Shown here: one piece after another, positions 14,513 to 23,228 of the stretch
Layout of the letters: every line of letters starts with the position of its first letter
Position numbering within the stretch: the stretch's first letter is position 1
DNA from: Streptomyces pseudovenezuelae
Lineage (GTDB): Bacteria; Actinomycetota; Actinomycetes; Streptomycetales; Streptomycetaceae
Reading direction: 5' to 3'
Assembly (NCBI RefSeq): GCF_029892565.1
Contig: NZ_JARXVH010000002.1
Span: forward strand, 310,001 to 374,000
DNA length: 64,000 nucleotides
Translations under genes and position numbers: made by a program
The notes under the pieces: generated by a model
Told to the model about the DNA's origin: nothing
The model's input: the letters and a program-made list of their open reading frames with translations, nothing else
The model's database searches: none

Positions 14513-17050
14513 TCAACGCCGGTCTTCCTGGGTGGCGCGGCGGGTCGCGAGCAGGAGGGCGATGTCGTCGGGGCGGTCGGCGGTGTGCCGGGCCGCCGCG
14601 GTGAGGCGTTCGGCGACGCCGGCCAGGGAGCGGCCGCCGGGGCGGGCGGCCGAGGTGCCGGCCTTGGCCAGGGCCACCCGCAGGGCCGTGATGCCGTCGT
14701 CGATGTCGACGCCCGGCCGCTCGACCAGCCCGTCGGTGTACAGCGCGAGGATCGCGCCGGGCTCGACCTCCAGCTCCGCCACCGGGTAGTGGGCCTGTGG
14801 GTCGACCCCGAGGACGACCCCGCCAGGCAGGTCCACCACCTCGGTGTGACCGTCCGGCCGGCGCAGCAGCGGCGGCGGATGTCCCGCCCGGGCCGCCCGC
14901 GCAAGACCGGAGGCCGGGTCGAGCCGGATGTAGCAGCAACTCGCGAACTGGCCGGGATCGAGGTCGATGAGCAGGTGGTTCGTGCCGCTCAGCACCTCGT
15001 CGGGTGGCCGGTCGCCGAGTGCGAACGCCCTTACCGCGGTGCGTAGTTGACCCATCGTGGCCGCCGCCTGCACACCGTGCCCCTGTACGTCGCCGATGAC
15101 CAGCGCCAGCCCGTCCCCGGCCTCGACGACGTCGTACCAGTCCCCGCCCACCTCCATGCCCTGGGTGCCGGGCAGATAGCGTCCGCTGGTCTCCACGTCC
15201 GGGTGGACCGACAGCTTGCGCGGCAGCAGGGCCTGCTGCAGGCCGCGCGCGAGGGCGGCCTCGCTCTCGTAGCGCTGGGCCTTCTCCATGGCGTGGGCGA
15301 TCAGCCCGGCGAGCGCGGTGAGGACCGTGCGTTCCTCGGTGCTGAAGCTGCGCGGGCGGTCGAAGCCGAGGATGCAGGAGCCGACCGGGCGCCCGGAGGC
15401 GATCAGGGGCAGGAAGGCGCGGGCGCCCTCGGCCGCGTCCAGGGGGATACCCGGGTAGGCGGCCGTCAGCTGCTGCATCGAGTCGAAGAAGAGCGGCCTA
15501 CCGCTGGTCAGCGTCTCGACGCCGGGCAGCCGGGCGTCGAGACCGACCCCCTCGAAGGGGGCGAGGAACCCCTTGGGGAAGCCGGCCTCCCAGGCCAGGT
15601 ACAGGTGCCGGTCCTGCAGGAGGTAGAGGGCGAGCCGTCGGCCGCCGAACGCGGGCAGCAGCTCCCGCATGACCACGGCCGACACCTGCCGTGCCGTGAC
15701 CGCCTCGGTGAGCGCGATGGCCAGCACGATGGGCCGGTACAGCGGGGCCAGCGAGGGCATGCCGGACTGGGACGCATCGGCCGGTACGTCCGTGTCGGCC
15801 GCGGTGCTCGCCATCCGGTTCGCCGGGCGGAAGGTACAGGTAAGGACGGATGCGCCGGCATGGACGGAGACGTCGAGCCAGGCACTCTCGTACGAGGCGG
15901 CGCCGCCGTCCGTGTCGGCGTCGTCGGCGTCGTCGGCCGGGCGCTCGACGTGGAAGCGGACCGGGTCGGGAGAGAGCAGGGCGCTGCGCAGATGGTCCTC
16001 GCAGGCGGGCTGGTTCAGCCAGGGCACGGCCTCCCACAGCGGCCGGCCCAGCAGTTCGCCCTGTGAGCGGTGCAGCAGCTGTCCGGCGCGTGGATTGGCG
16101 TAGTGGACAAGGCCGAGCCGGTCCAGGCCGAGCACGCCCTCGGGCAGCAGGTCGGCGGCGGCGTCGGCAGCCGGGCCGGGCCCGGGTTCGACGACTAGAC
16201 CCCGCACGGGACGGGGGTTCGACGGGGTGCCGGGGGCGGTGGCGTACGGGTTCCACAGCTCGACCAGCCGGAGCGGGCCGGTCTTGGGCTGCGTGTACAA
16301 GGGGAGGGCAGGAGGCCTGCCGGCGGCCGTGTCCCGGAGAGCGGTCAGGATCCGCTCGGCCTCGTCCGGGGCCACCGCGTCCGCGAGCGCCGCCGCGGAG
16401 GCCGAGATCTCGCCCTTCGGCCCGCCCAGCAGGCCCGGCAGCCGTTCGTCCACGGTCACCACGTCCGTCGCCGGGTCCCAGGCGAAGGCACCGGCCCGCC
16501 CGGCCGGCCGCTGCGCGCCCGGCGGACGTATGCAGACCGGCTCGCCGTCCCAGGCGACCGCCGGGCCGCCCTCGTCGTCGAGACCCCGCAGATCCTCGCC
16601 CAGCTCCTCGGCCAGGCCCACCATGCGGTCGCGGTGGCGCAGCAGCTCGGTGGCGTCGGCGGCGGAGGGCCGTAGCACGGTCAGTACGCCGAAGGTGGTC
16701 GCGCCCGCCGCGATGGGCACGTACAGCGAGCCGAACTGGAAGGGCAGGCTGGCCGCGAACTGGGGGTAGCGGCGCATCGTCTCCGTGGCGTTCGGGAGGA
16801 CCACCTGGACGCCCAGCCGGTAGGCGTCGGCCACGGGGAAGGCCCGGTCCACGTGCATCCGCCACCAGGCGCGGAACAGCGGGCCGGGCAGCCCCGAGAG
16901 CACGGCCAGGCGCAGCAGGCCGGGCGTGCCGGAGCGCAGATAGACGCCGCCCGAGTGCCCGCCGGCCGCGCCGATCGCCTCCGTCGAGGCGTCGATCAGC
17001 AGCGCGGCCAGCTGCCCGGGCGTCCGTATGTCCTCCGCGCTCCCAGTCAT
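14513..17050 (-). CDS. Cytosolic GAF/PAS SpoIIE-type phosphatase
   Basis: An 845-residue protein without membrane helices. An N-terminal GAF-like domain (about 8-170) is followed by a PAS-like region (about 280-340, then about 350-450 including EGVLGLDRLGLVHYANPRAG). A second GAF lies at about 470-620, and a C-terminal PP2C/SpoIIE phosphatase at about 625-840 carries the metal motifs GGDWYD and IGDVQGHG and ends DDIALLL. It lacks the HATPase domain of its neighbour. ATG 17050 begins the recognisable domain and follows AGGG. The longer frame from 17377 is Arg-rich and non-coding in appearance. It sits upstream of the other phosphatase on the same strand, 189 bases apart. Confidence 0.87.
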   Translation of the reverse strand: MTGSAEDIRTPGQLAALLIDASTEAIGAAGGHSGGVYLRSGTPGLLRLAVLSGLPGPLFRAWWRMHVDRAFPVADAYRLGVQVVLPNATETMRRYPQFAASLPFQFGSLYVPIAAGATTFGVLTVLRPSAADATELLRHRDRMVGLAEELGEDLRGLDDEGGPAVAWDGEPVCIRPPGAQRPAGRAGAFAWDPATDVVTVDERLPGLLGGPKGEISASAAALADAVAPDEAERILTALRDTAAGRPPALPLYTQPKTGPLRLVELWNPYATAPGTPSNPRPVRGLVVEPGPGPAADAAADLLPEGVLGLDRLGLVHYANPRAGQLLHRSQGELLGRPLWEAVPWLNQPACEDHLRSALLSPDPVRFHVERPADDADDADTDGGAASYESAWLDVSVHAGASVLTCTFRPANRMASTAADTDVPADASQSGMPSLAPLYRPIVLAIALTEAVTARQVSAVVMRELLPAFGGRRLALYLLQDRHLYLAWEAGFPKGFLAPFEGVGLDARLPGVETLTSGRPLFFDSMQQLTAAYPGIPLDAAEGARAFLPLIASGRPVGSCILGFDRPRSFSTEERTVLTALAGLIAHAMEKAQRYESEAALARGLQQALLPRKLSVHPDVETSGRYLPGTQGMEVGGDWYDVVEAGDGLALVIGDVQGHGVQAAATMGQLRTAVRAFALGDRPPDEVLSGTNHLLIDLDPGQFASCCYIRLDPASGLARAARAGHPPPLLRRPDGHTEVVDLPGGVVLGVDPQAHYPVAELEVEPGAILALYTDGLVERPGVDIDDGITALRVALAKAGTSAARPGGRSLAGVAERLTAAARHTADRPDDIALLLATRRATQEDRR

Positions 17051-17564
17051 CAGCCCTGCCTCGTCCGCGCCCGCCGAGCGGGCGACACAGCAAGAATGCG
17101 CCACGACGGGGGCGCGGCGCACCTGGGCGGTACGGATTCGGTGCTCGCGGCGGGAGTGACGCACGGTTGTGGCGGGATGCGCGGAGTGTACCGGGAGTCC
17201 GGCGGCACGGCGCTCCACGGGAGTGCGGCCCCGGCCGACGTGACCCGGTCCGGGAGGCAATGCGCGACCGCGGCCGGAAAGTGATGCCGCCGACAGCGTC
17301 CGACTGCCCTTCCTCCGAAGGGACTTGGCGGAGCCGTCGATCCATGTAGCCGCCATTGTTTTCCCAACGGGCGGCAACGGCCGTGCAACCAGCCGATATC
17401 CCGGGTCATGGCTTGGCCAACCCCTTCCCGCACGTTGTCCACAAGTTCACCACCCACCCCTGATGCACCCCACCGAGCCGGGCGGAGAGTGATCGGCGGT
17501 CCGCTTCCAGGGCGGGCTCAAGCCCTCACTCCGCAGAGCCGATCCCGCTCAAGAAGGGGCGATC
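17051..17564. other. 514-base divergent control region
   Basis: This region lies between the phosphatase start at 17050 and the phosphoesterase start at 17565. It contains a candidate PHO box (17434-17455) and a short CCCTTC/GAAGGG stem near 17307-17322. I find no supported gene in it. Confidence 0.5.
17434..17455. promoter_or_regulatory. Candidate PHO box (PhoP binding site)
   Basis: Two 11-base direct repeat units, GTTGTCCACAA and GTTCACCACCC, follow each other without a gap, as in Streptomyces PHO boxes built from GTTCACC units. The site is 110 bases before an exported phosphoesterase gene, which fits control by phosphate starvation. The first unit is degenerate. Confidence 0.5.
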
Positions 17565-18992
17565 ATGGCCGAGTTGACACGCCGTAGACTTCTGGGTTCC
17601 GCCGCGGGCGCGCTGGGCGGCGCCGCGGCCTTCAACCTCCTCCCGCCGAGCGTCCAGAAGGCCGTCGCGGCCGAGCCGCCCAAGAACGGCTCGCTGCGCG
17701 ACATCGAGCACGTCGTCATGCTGATGCAGGAGAACCGGTCCTTCGACCACTATTTCGGCACCCTGTCCGGTGTCCGCGGCTTCGCCGACCCGCGTGCCCT
17801 GAAACTCGACAACGGGCGCAACGTCTTCTACCAGCCGGACACCGTGAACCCGAAGGGCTACCTGCTGCCCTTCCACCTCGACACCCACACCTCCAGCGCC
17901 CAGGCCATCCCCTCCACCAGCCACGCCTGGTCGGTCCAGCACCAGGCCTGGAACAACGGCAAGATGGACCAGTGGCTGCCCGCCCACCGCGCGGCCGACG
18001 GCGTCAACGGCCCCTACGTCATGGGCTATTACACGCGCGAGGACATCCCGTTCCAGTTCGCGCTCGCTGAGACCTTCACCATCTGCGACAACTACTTCTG
18101 CTCGGTGTTCGGGCCGACCTGGCCCAACCGCCTGATGTGGATGACCGGTTCGATCGATCCGGGCGGCACGCAGGGCGGCCCGATCATCAGCAACGTGGCG
18201 CCGACGCCGTACCGCTGGACCACCTACGCGGAGCGCCTCCAGAACGCCGGCGTCAGCTGGAAGGTGTACCAGGAGGAGGACGACTACGGCACCAACATGC
18301 TGGAGCAGTTCGCGTCGTTCAAGAACGCGCAGCCCGGCTCCGACCTGTACGAGCGGGGCGTACGCCCGCAGCCGCACGGCACCTTCGAGGACGACGCCCG
18401 CAACGACCGGCTGCCGACGGTCTCGTGGATCTGCCCCACGAGCTACCAGTCGGAGCACCCCGACTACCTCCCGGCAGCGGGCGCCGACTACGTGGCGTCG
18501 AAGATCGAGGCGATCGCGTCCAACCCGAAGGTGTGGCGCAAGACGGCCTTCATCCTCAACTACGACGAGAACGACGGTCTGTTCGACCACGTCGCCCCGC
18601 CGACCCCGCCCGCGGGCACCAAGGACGAGTTCATCCAGGGGCTGCCGATCGGTGGCGGCTTCCGCGTGCCCGCCATCATCATCTCGCCCTGGACCGTGGG
18701 TGGTTGGGTCGCCTCGGAGGCCTTCGACCACACCTCGGCGCTGCAGTTCCTGGAGCGGTTCACCGGCGTCGAGGAGCCGAACGTCACCGACTGGCGGCGC
18801 GAGACCTTCGGCGACTTCACCACCGCCTTCCGCTTCCGCGACGCCCGCCCGCGCTCGCCCCGGCTGCCCCACGACACGGCGGAGCAGCTGGAGAAGGCGC
18901 AGGAGGAGGTGGCCACGCTGCCGAAGCCGACGCTGCCCGGCGCGGACCAGAGGTTCCCGCACCAGGAGCGGGGCCGCCGCCCGCACGTCTGA
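17565..18992 (+). CDS. Tat-exported phosphoesterase (phospholipase C / acid phosphatase family)
   Basis: A 475-residue exported metal-dependent phosphoesterase of the alkaline-phosphatase-like superfamily. The Tat signal LTRRRLLGSAAGALGGAAAF is at residues 4-23. The phosphoesterase nucleophile region is IEHVVMLMQENRSFDHYFGT at about residues 47-66. Later metal-site segments are YDENDGLFDHV (about 328-338) and GGGFRVPAIIISPW. It is shorter than the phosphocholine phospholipases C (about 680-700) and lacks their C-terminal repeats, so its substrate may be a simple phosphomonoester or a phospholipid. ATG 17565 follows AGAAGGGG. The PHO box upstream suggests it is made when phosphate is scarce. 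A strong terminator follows. Confidence 0.86.
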   Translation: MAELTRRRLLGSAAGALGGAAAFNLLPPSVQKAVAAEPPKNGSLRDIEHVVMLMQENRSFDHYFGTLSGVRGFADPRALKLDNGRNVFYQPDTVNPKGYLLPFHLDTHTSSAQAIPSTSHAWSVQHQAWNNGKMDQWLPAHRAADGVNGPYVMGYYTREDIPFQFALAETFTICDNYFCSVFGPTWPNRLMWMTGSIDPGGTQGGPIISNVAPTPYRWTTYAERLQNAGVSWKVYQEEDDYGTNMLEQFASFKNAQPGSDLYERGVRPQPHGTFEDDARNDRLPTVSWICPTSYQSEHPDYLPAAGADYVASKIEAIASNPKVWRKTAFILNYDENDGLFDHVAPPTPPAGTKDEFIQGLPIGGGFRVPAIIISPWTVGGWVASEAFDHTSALQFLERFTGVEEPNVTDWRRETFGDFTTAFRFRDARPRSPRLPHDTAEQLEKAQEEVATLPKPTLPGADQRFPHQERGRRPHV

Positions 18993-19001
18993 CGGACGAC
19001 C

Positions 19002-19032
19002 GAGGGCCCGGGGCGCATCTGTCCGGGCCCTC
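19002..19032 (+). terminator. Terminator of the phosphoesterase gene
   Basis: GAGGGCCCGG (19002-19011) pairs perfectly with CCGGGCCCTC (19023-19032) around 11 bases and is followed by TT. It lies 10 bases after the stop codon. Confidence 0.85.
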
Positions 19033-19052
19033 TTCGCGGGTCCGCAGTCTTG

Positions 19053-19066
19053 TGGGAGCGCTCCCA
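19053..19066. promoter_or_regulatory. Perfect CebR-type operator
   Basis: TGGGAGCGCTCCCA is an exact 14-base palindrome identical to the binding site of the LacI-family cellobiose repressor CebR in streptomycetes. It lies 18 bases before the GTG start of an acetyltransferase gene, so it would cover the promoter or transcript start. Confidence 0.75.
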
Positions 19067-19084
19067 AGGCGGCAGGATGCTGCG

Positions 19085-19723
19085 GTGACCCCGTCTTCAG
19101 ACAGCCGCGGCACCATCCGCCCGTACCGGCCCGAGGACCGCGAGGCCCTCGACGACATCTGCGTGCGCACCGCGCACCTCGGCCAGGACAGCCGACCCTT
19201 CTACGCGGACCCCGGCATCTTCCCGGTCATCTTCGCCGCTCCGTACGTCCATCTGGAGCCGGACCTGGCCTTCGTCCTGGACGACGGCGAGGGGCACGCG
19301 GTCGGCTACATCGTCGGCACCGCCGACACCCCCCGGTTCGTCGCGGAGTTCCGCGCGAAGTGGCTGCCCCTGGTCTCCGACCGCTACCCGCGGAACCCCG
19401 GCCCGCCGACCACCGCCGACGCGGCGATGATCCCGCTGCTGTACGACCCCGAGCGGATGATCGTCCCCGAAGTCGCCGCCTACCCGGCCCACTTGCACAT
19501 CGACTTGCTCCCCGACTGGCAGGGGCAGGGCCACGGCCGAGCGCTGATGCGCACCTTGCTGCGCGCCCTGGCGGACCGGGGCGTCCCGGCCCTCCACCTC
19601 TGCATGGTCACCGCCAACACCCCGGCCAGGGCCTTCTACGATCGCCTCGGCTTCCACGAGATCCCGGTGCCGGACCCCGGCACCGTCACCTATCTCGGGC
19701 GTACGACAGGGGAGTTGGCCTGA
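19085..19723 (+). CDS. GNAT acetyltransferase resembling O-GlcNAcase-type HAT domains
   Basis: A 212-residue GNAT protein. TIRPYRPEDREALDDICVRTA is the N-terminal strand-helix pair. LHIDLLPDWQGQGHGRALM at about residues 140-158 is motif A, which binds acetyl-CoA, and ANTPARAFYDRLGF is motif B. The long insertion with PPTTADAAMIPLLYDPERM and the overall length resemble the bacterial homologues of the acetyltransferase-like half of human O-GlcNAcase, known from Streptomyces sviceus. The acceptor is unknown. GTG 19085 starts the domain; ribosome-binding evidence is weak. The exact CebR-type operator just upstream suggests the gene belongs to a beta-glucan or sugar regulon. Confidence 0.82.
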   Translation: MTPSSDSRGTIRPYRPEDREALDDICVRTAHLGQDSRPFYADPGIFPVIFAAPYVHLEPDLAFVLDDGEGHAVGYIVGTADTPRFVAEFRAKWLPLVSDRYPRNPGPPTTADAAMIPLLYDPERMIVPEVAAYPAHLHIDLLPDWQGQGHGRALMRTLLRALADRGVPALHLCMVTANTPARAFYDRLGFHEIPVPDPGTVTYLGRTTGELA

Positions 19724-19751
19724 GCGTCGGGCCGACTCCGCCGACCGGGCC

Positions 19752-21473
19752 TCAGATCCAGGTGTCCAGCCACATCCGTGCCTGCCAGTCGGGGTACGGG
19801 ATCGTCATGCCCGTATAGATCGGGAAGAAGTAGATGAAGTTCCAGACGATCAACAGCACCAGTACACCCGCGCCCACCGCGCCCACCCTCCGCCGCCGCT
19901 GATCCGCGCCGGGCGGACCCGGCATCGCGCCCACCATCATCGCGACGGCCAGACACAGGAACGGCACGAACACCACGGAGTAGAAGGAGAAGATCGTACG
20001 GTCCTGGTAGTTGAACCACGGCAGGTAACCGGCGGCCACCCCGCACAGCACTGCGCCCGCGCGCCAGTCGCGGCGCCAGGCCCAGCGGAAGAGCAGGTAG
20101 AGGATCGCGCAGCAGCCCGCCCACCACAGCAGCGGTGTGCCCAGGGCGAGGATCTCCTGCGAGCAGCCGGCGGTGGCGTGGCAGCCGTCCTGGGCCTTCG
20201 GGGCCTCGTAGTAGAACGACACGGGCCGGCCCTGGACCAGCCAGCTCCACGGGTTCGACTTGTAGCGGTGCCAGGCGTGCAGGTCGATGTTGAACTCGTA
20301 GACGGCGTGCTCGTAGTGCCACAGGCTGCGCAGCGGTGCCGGGATCCACGACCACAGGCCGCCGCGGCCGTCCGCCCAGTGCCGGTCGTACCCCTTGTCG
20401 GACAGGAACCAGCCGGTCCAGGTCGCCAGATACGTCAGGACGGCGACCGGCACGAGGGACAGCGTCGACCAGCCGAAGTCCTTGCGCAGCATCGCGCGGT
20501 AGGGGTGGCGCGCTCCGGCGACGCGGCGGGAGCCGACGTCCCAGAGCACGGCCAGGGCGACGAAGAAGACCAGGAAGTACAGGCCGTTCCACTTGCTCGC
20601 GGCGGCCAGGCCAAGGAAGAAGGCGGCTGCCAGTCGCCACGGCCGCAGGCCCGTGCCCACGTGTTCGCCGGTGTGCAGGTCCGGCCGCGCGAAGCCGTCC
20701 TCGCCCACCGGGAGGGCGGCCGCGAGCCGGGCCCTTGCCTTGTCGCGGTCGACGAGCAGACAGCCGAACGCCGCCAGCGCGAAGAACATGACGACCAGGT
20801 CCAGCAGGGCGGTGCGGCTCATCACCAGGTGCAGGCCGTCCACCGTCATCAGCGCTCCGGCCAGACAGCCCAGCGCCGTCGAGCGGAACAGGCGGCGCCC
20901 TATTCGGCACAGCATGAGCACCGACAGCGTGCCCAGGACGGCCGTCATGAAGCGCCAGCCGAACGGGTCCAGGCCGAACATCCACTCCCCGAGGCCGATC
21001 ACCCACTTCCCCATCGGCGGGTGCGCGACGAAGCTGCCGGCGTCGGAGAGCGGGATGACCTGGTGCTGCGCCAGGATCTGCGGGTCGGCGACCTTGCGGT
21101 CGGGCCAGGTGCCCTCGTAGCCGAGCCGGAGCATCGACCACGAGTCCTTGGCGTAGTACGTCTCGTCGAAGATCAGGTCGTGCGGTGAGCCCAGCCGCCA
21201 GAACCGGAGGATCCCGGCGACGACGGCGACGAGCACCGGGCCCACCCAGCCCACGGACCGGGCGGCGAGGCCGGCCAGCCGCGGGCTCAGCCCGACCGAG
21301 TCCCAGCGGCCGGTGCCCGGTTCCGGGAAGGGCGGGACCAGTCGCTCGCGCGTGTCGACGGGGCGGGGCGCCGAGTACCCGAACCGGCGCAACCGCCGCG
21401 CCCAGGCACTCGGCTCGCCATCCGTCAGGTCCTGTTGGCCGACCTGTTCCCGCGTCGGGGTGTCACTCGTCAC
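19752..21473 (-). CDS. pmt: Dolichyl/polyprenyl-phosphate-mannose--protein O-mannosyltransferase
   Basis: A 573-residue GT39 membrane enzyme. It transfers mannose from polyprenyl phosphate mannose to Ser/Thr of proteins as they are exported by Sec. About ten transmembrane helices are visible. The first extracytoplasmic loop has the catalytic Asp-Glu pair in LIFDETYYAKDSW (about residues 98-110), and the FVAHPPMGKWVI motif is conserved. Later loops include HRYKSNPWSWLVQGRP and the KAQDGCHATAGCSQ cysteine loop seen in actinobacterial Pmt. A 60-residue cytoplasmic N-terminus precedes helix 1. Possible substrates in this window are the Thr/Pro-rich wall proteins. It is convergent with the acetyltransferase and upstream of nothing else on its strand. 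Confidence 0.93.
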   Translation of the reverse strand: MTSDTPTREQVGQQDLTDGEPSAWARRLRRFGYSAPRPVDTRERLVPPFPEPGTGRWDSVGLSPRLAGLAARSVGWVGPVLVAVVAGILRFWRLGSPHDLIFDETYYAKDSWSMLRLGYEGTWPDRKVADPQILAQHQVIPLSDAGSFVAHPPMGKWVIGLGEWMFGLDPFGWRFMTAVLGTLSVLMLCRIGRRLFRSTALGCLAGALMTVDGLHLVMSRTALLDLVVMFFALAAFGCLLVDRDKARARLAAALPVGEDGFARPDLHTGEHVGTGLRPWRLAAAFFLGLAAASKWNGLYFLVFFVALAVLWDVGSRRVAGARHPYRAMLRKDFGWSTLSLVPVAVLTYLATWTGWFLSDKGYDRHWADGRGGLWSWIPAPLRSLWHYEHAVYEFNIDLHAWHRYKSNPWSWLVQGRPVSFYYEAPKAQDGCHATAGCSQEILALGTPLLWWAGCCAILYLLFRWAWRRDWRAGAVLCGVAAGYLPWFNYQDRTIFSFYSVVFVPFLCLAVAMMVGAMPGPPGADQRRRRVGAVGAGVLVLLIVWNFIYFFPIYTGMTIPYPDWQARMWLDTWI

Positions 21474-21506
21474 CGGATCATCGTAGGGAAGGGCACGCGG
21501 CCGGGG

Positions 21507-22175
21507 TCAGGCGGTGCGCAGGGTCTGCTTCGCCAGCTCGAACGCCGGGAGCATGTCCTCGTACTCCTCGGAGTCCAGGCCGCCGAGGTGCAGGACGACC
21601 GGTCCGCTCGCGGTGGTGACGGCGAGCGCGCGTTCCTTCTTCGTCTCGTCCAGGAGCTTGCTGGTGAACAGGTACTCCACCTCGACGCCGTCGAGGCCGC
21701 CGCTCTTGAACGTCGTGTACTTCGGCTTGCTCGTGTTGTCCTCGGCCGCCACGAAAGCCTTCAGCACGGTACGTGCGTCGTCCTTGCCCGGCTTCCCGGT
21801 CCAGACGCGGAGGAAGCCGATGTGGCCCGCCGGCTTGGCGTCCACCTCGCAGGTGCCGGTGACCGGGCCCTGGTGCAGGAGCGCGTCGGCGAGTTCCTCG
21901 GCGAGGTCGCTCCCGTCCCCGGTCGTCTCGGCGTCGATGGCCTCCGCCTTCCAGTCCGCGGCGATGTCGAAGGTGACCGGGAGTTCGCAGGCCGAGCCCG
22001 ACCTGCCGATCGTGCCGCCGCTCTTTGCGACCTTGCCGCTCCCGCCGGCCGCGTCCGCCGTCGTCGCACTCGCTCTCGGCGCCTCGTCGGACGCCTCCGC
22101 GCACCCCGTCAACACCCCTGCCAGCAAAGCCGTACAGGCCAGCCCGCGTCGTGTGTTCCCCGCCCCCACCAGCAT
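21507..22175 (-). CDS. Secreted lipoprotein of unknown function
   Basis: A 222-residue lipoprotein. The lipobox is LTGC with acylated Cys25 after the hydrophobic stretch ACTALLAGVLTG. The mature protein has a Ser/Ala/Thr-rich linker and then a domain of about 160 residues beginning CELPVTFDIAADWKAEAID with two conserved-looking cysteines (in SACELP and GTCEVD) that may form a disulfide. I recall similar lipoproteins near pmt in Streptomyces, without known function. It is transcribed toward pmt with 33 bases between the genes, so it may be the first gene of a pmt operon. Confidence 0.8.
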   Translation of the reverse strand: MLVGAGNTRRGLACTALLAGVLTGCAEASDEAPRASATTADAAGGSGKVAKSGGTIGRSGSACELPVTFDIAADWKAEAIDAETTGDGSDLAEELADALLHQGPVTGTCEVDAKPAGHIGFLRVWTGKPGKDDARTVLKAFVAAEDNTSKPKYTTFKSGGLDGVEVEYLFTSKLLDETKKERALAVTTASGPVVLHLGGLDSEEYEDMLPAFELAKQTLRTA

Positions 22176-22237
22176 TTTCGACCTCTCCTCTTCGATTCGG
22201 CCGGGACACAGTATCCGAGGTGCGGCGACGGCCCCGA

Positions 22238-23035
22238 ATGACCCATGATGGCCCGGTGAGTTCGCTGACGTTCGACCGCTATTGCCATGAGATCGGCTAC
22301 CAGACCGATCTGCTCGCCGGGCATGTGAAAGGCGCGGACGGGACCGCTCCGGTCGCCTCCTGCCCCGGCTGGGACCTCGACCGACTGCTGCGGCACGTGG
22401 GCGGTGACCACCGGTGGGCGGACGAGGTGGTCCGTACGCGAGCCGACGGACCCGTCCCCGACGAAGGGGTCAACGACCCGTCCGTGTATGCCGACATCGA
22501 CGCCGCCGCACTGGGCGCGTGGCTCTCCGACGGAGCCGCCGCACTCGCCGCGGGCCTGCGTGCCGCGGGGCCGAGAGCGCAGGTGTGGACGCCGGCCGAG
22601 GACCGGTTCACGACCGCGTTCTGGGCCCGGCGCATGGCCCACGAGACCGTCGTGCACCGGGCCGACGCGGCATTGGCGACCGGGGCGGAGTTCCGGCTGG
22701 ACGACGACCTCGCGGCCGACGGGATCGAGGAGTGGTTGGAGTTCTCGACCGTCTCCGAGGCGTACGAGCCGCAGCCCGGCACCTCCGAACTGCTAGGCGC
22801 CGGCCGCTCGCTGCGCTTCCACGCCATCGGCGCGGGGCAGTGGTTCGTCGACCTCGACGGCGACCGGCCCACCTGGCGCATCGGGTACGGCGAGGCCGCC
22901 GTGAGCCTGCGCGGCCCCGTGACCGACCTGCTCCTGCTCCTCTACCGACGCCCCGCGCCCGCCGTCGAAGTGCGCGGCGACACGGACCTCTTGGACCTGT
23001 GGCTGACCCGAACGGGTTTCTGGCTGGAGGTTTAG
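22238..23035 (+). CDS. Mycothiol-dependent maleylpyruvate isomerase-family enzyme
   Basis: A 265-residue protein of the DinB/MDMPI superfamily. The N-terminal metal- and mycothiol-binding four-helix domain covers about residues 8-160, with CPGWDLDRLLRHVGGDHRWA holding the first histidine and MAHETVVHRADA the later pair. The C-terminal MDMPI_C-like domain runs to about 260 and ends LWLTRTGFWLEV. Family members use mycothiol for isomerisation or S-transfer; the particular substrate here is unknown. ATG 22238 and GTG 22256 are both possible starts, and neither has a good ribosome-binding site. A hairpin directly after the stop probably terminates it. Confidence 0.82.
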   Translation: MTHDGPVSSLTFDRYCHEIGYQTDLLAGHVKGADGTAPVASCPGWDLDRLLRHVGGDHRWADEVVRTRADGPVPDEGVNDPSVYADIDAAALGAWLSDGAAALAAGLRAAGPRAQVWTPAEDRFTTAFWARRMAHETVVHRADAALATGAEFRLDDDLAADGIEEWLEFSTVSEAYEPQPGTSELLGAGRSLRFHAIGAGQWFVDLDGDRPTWRIGYGEAAVSLRGPVTDLLLLLYRRPAPAVEVRGDTDLLDLWLTRTGFWLEV

Positions 23036-23036
23036 C

Positions 23037-23066
23037 GGTCGGCGCCCCGTGATCAGGCGCCCGACC
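23037..23066 (+). terminator. Terminator after the mycothiol-dependent enzyme gene
   Basis: GGTCGGCGCC (23037-23046) pairs with GGCGCCCGACC (23056-23066), leaving one bulged C, around a nine-base loop. It starts just after the stop codon. Confidence 0.65.
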
Positions 23067-23228
23067 AGTATCGTTTTCGATTCTCCTGCGGCCCGTGTGT
23101 CTGTGGACTCGAACGCTTCCTAAGAGATTCCGATGAATTTCCGATGCGGTTGAACACACCTGTCGTCTTGTGCGTATGGGACCGGGGGAAGCTATGCCCG
23201 ACCGGACCCGAGGCGCAGGAGAACTTCC

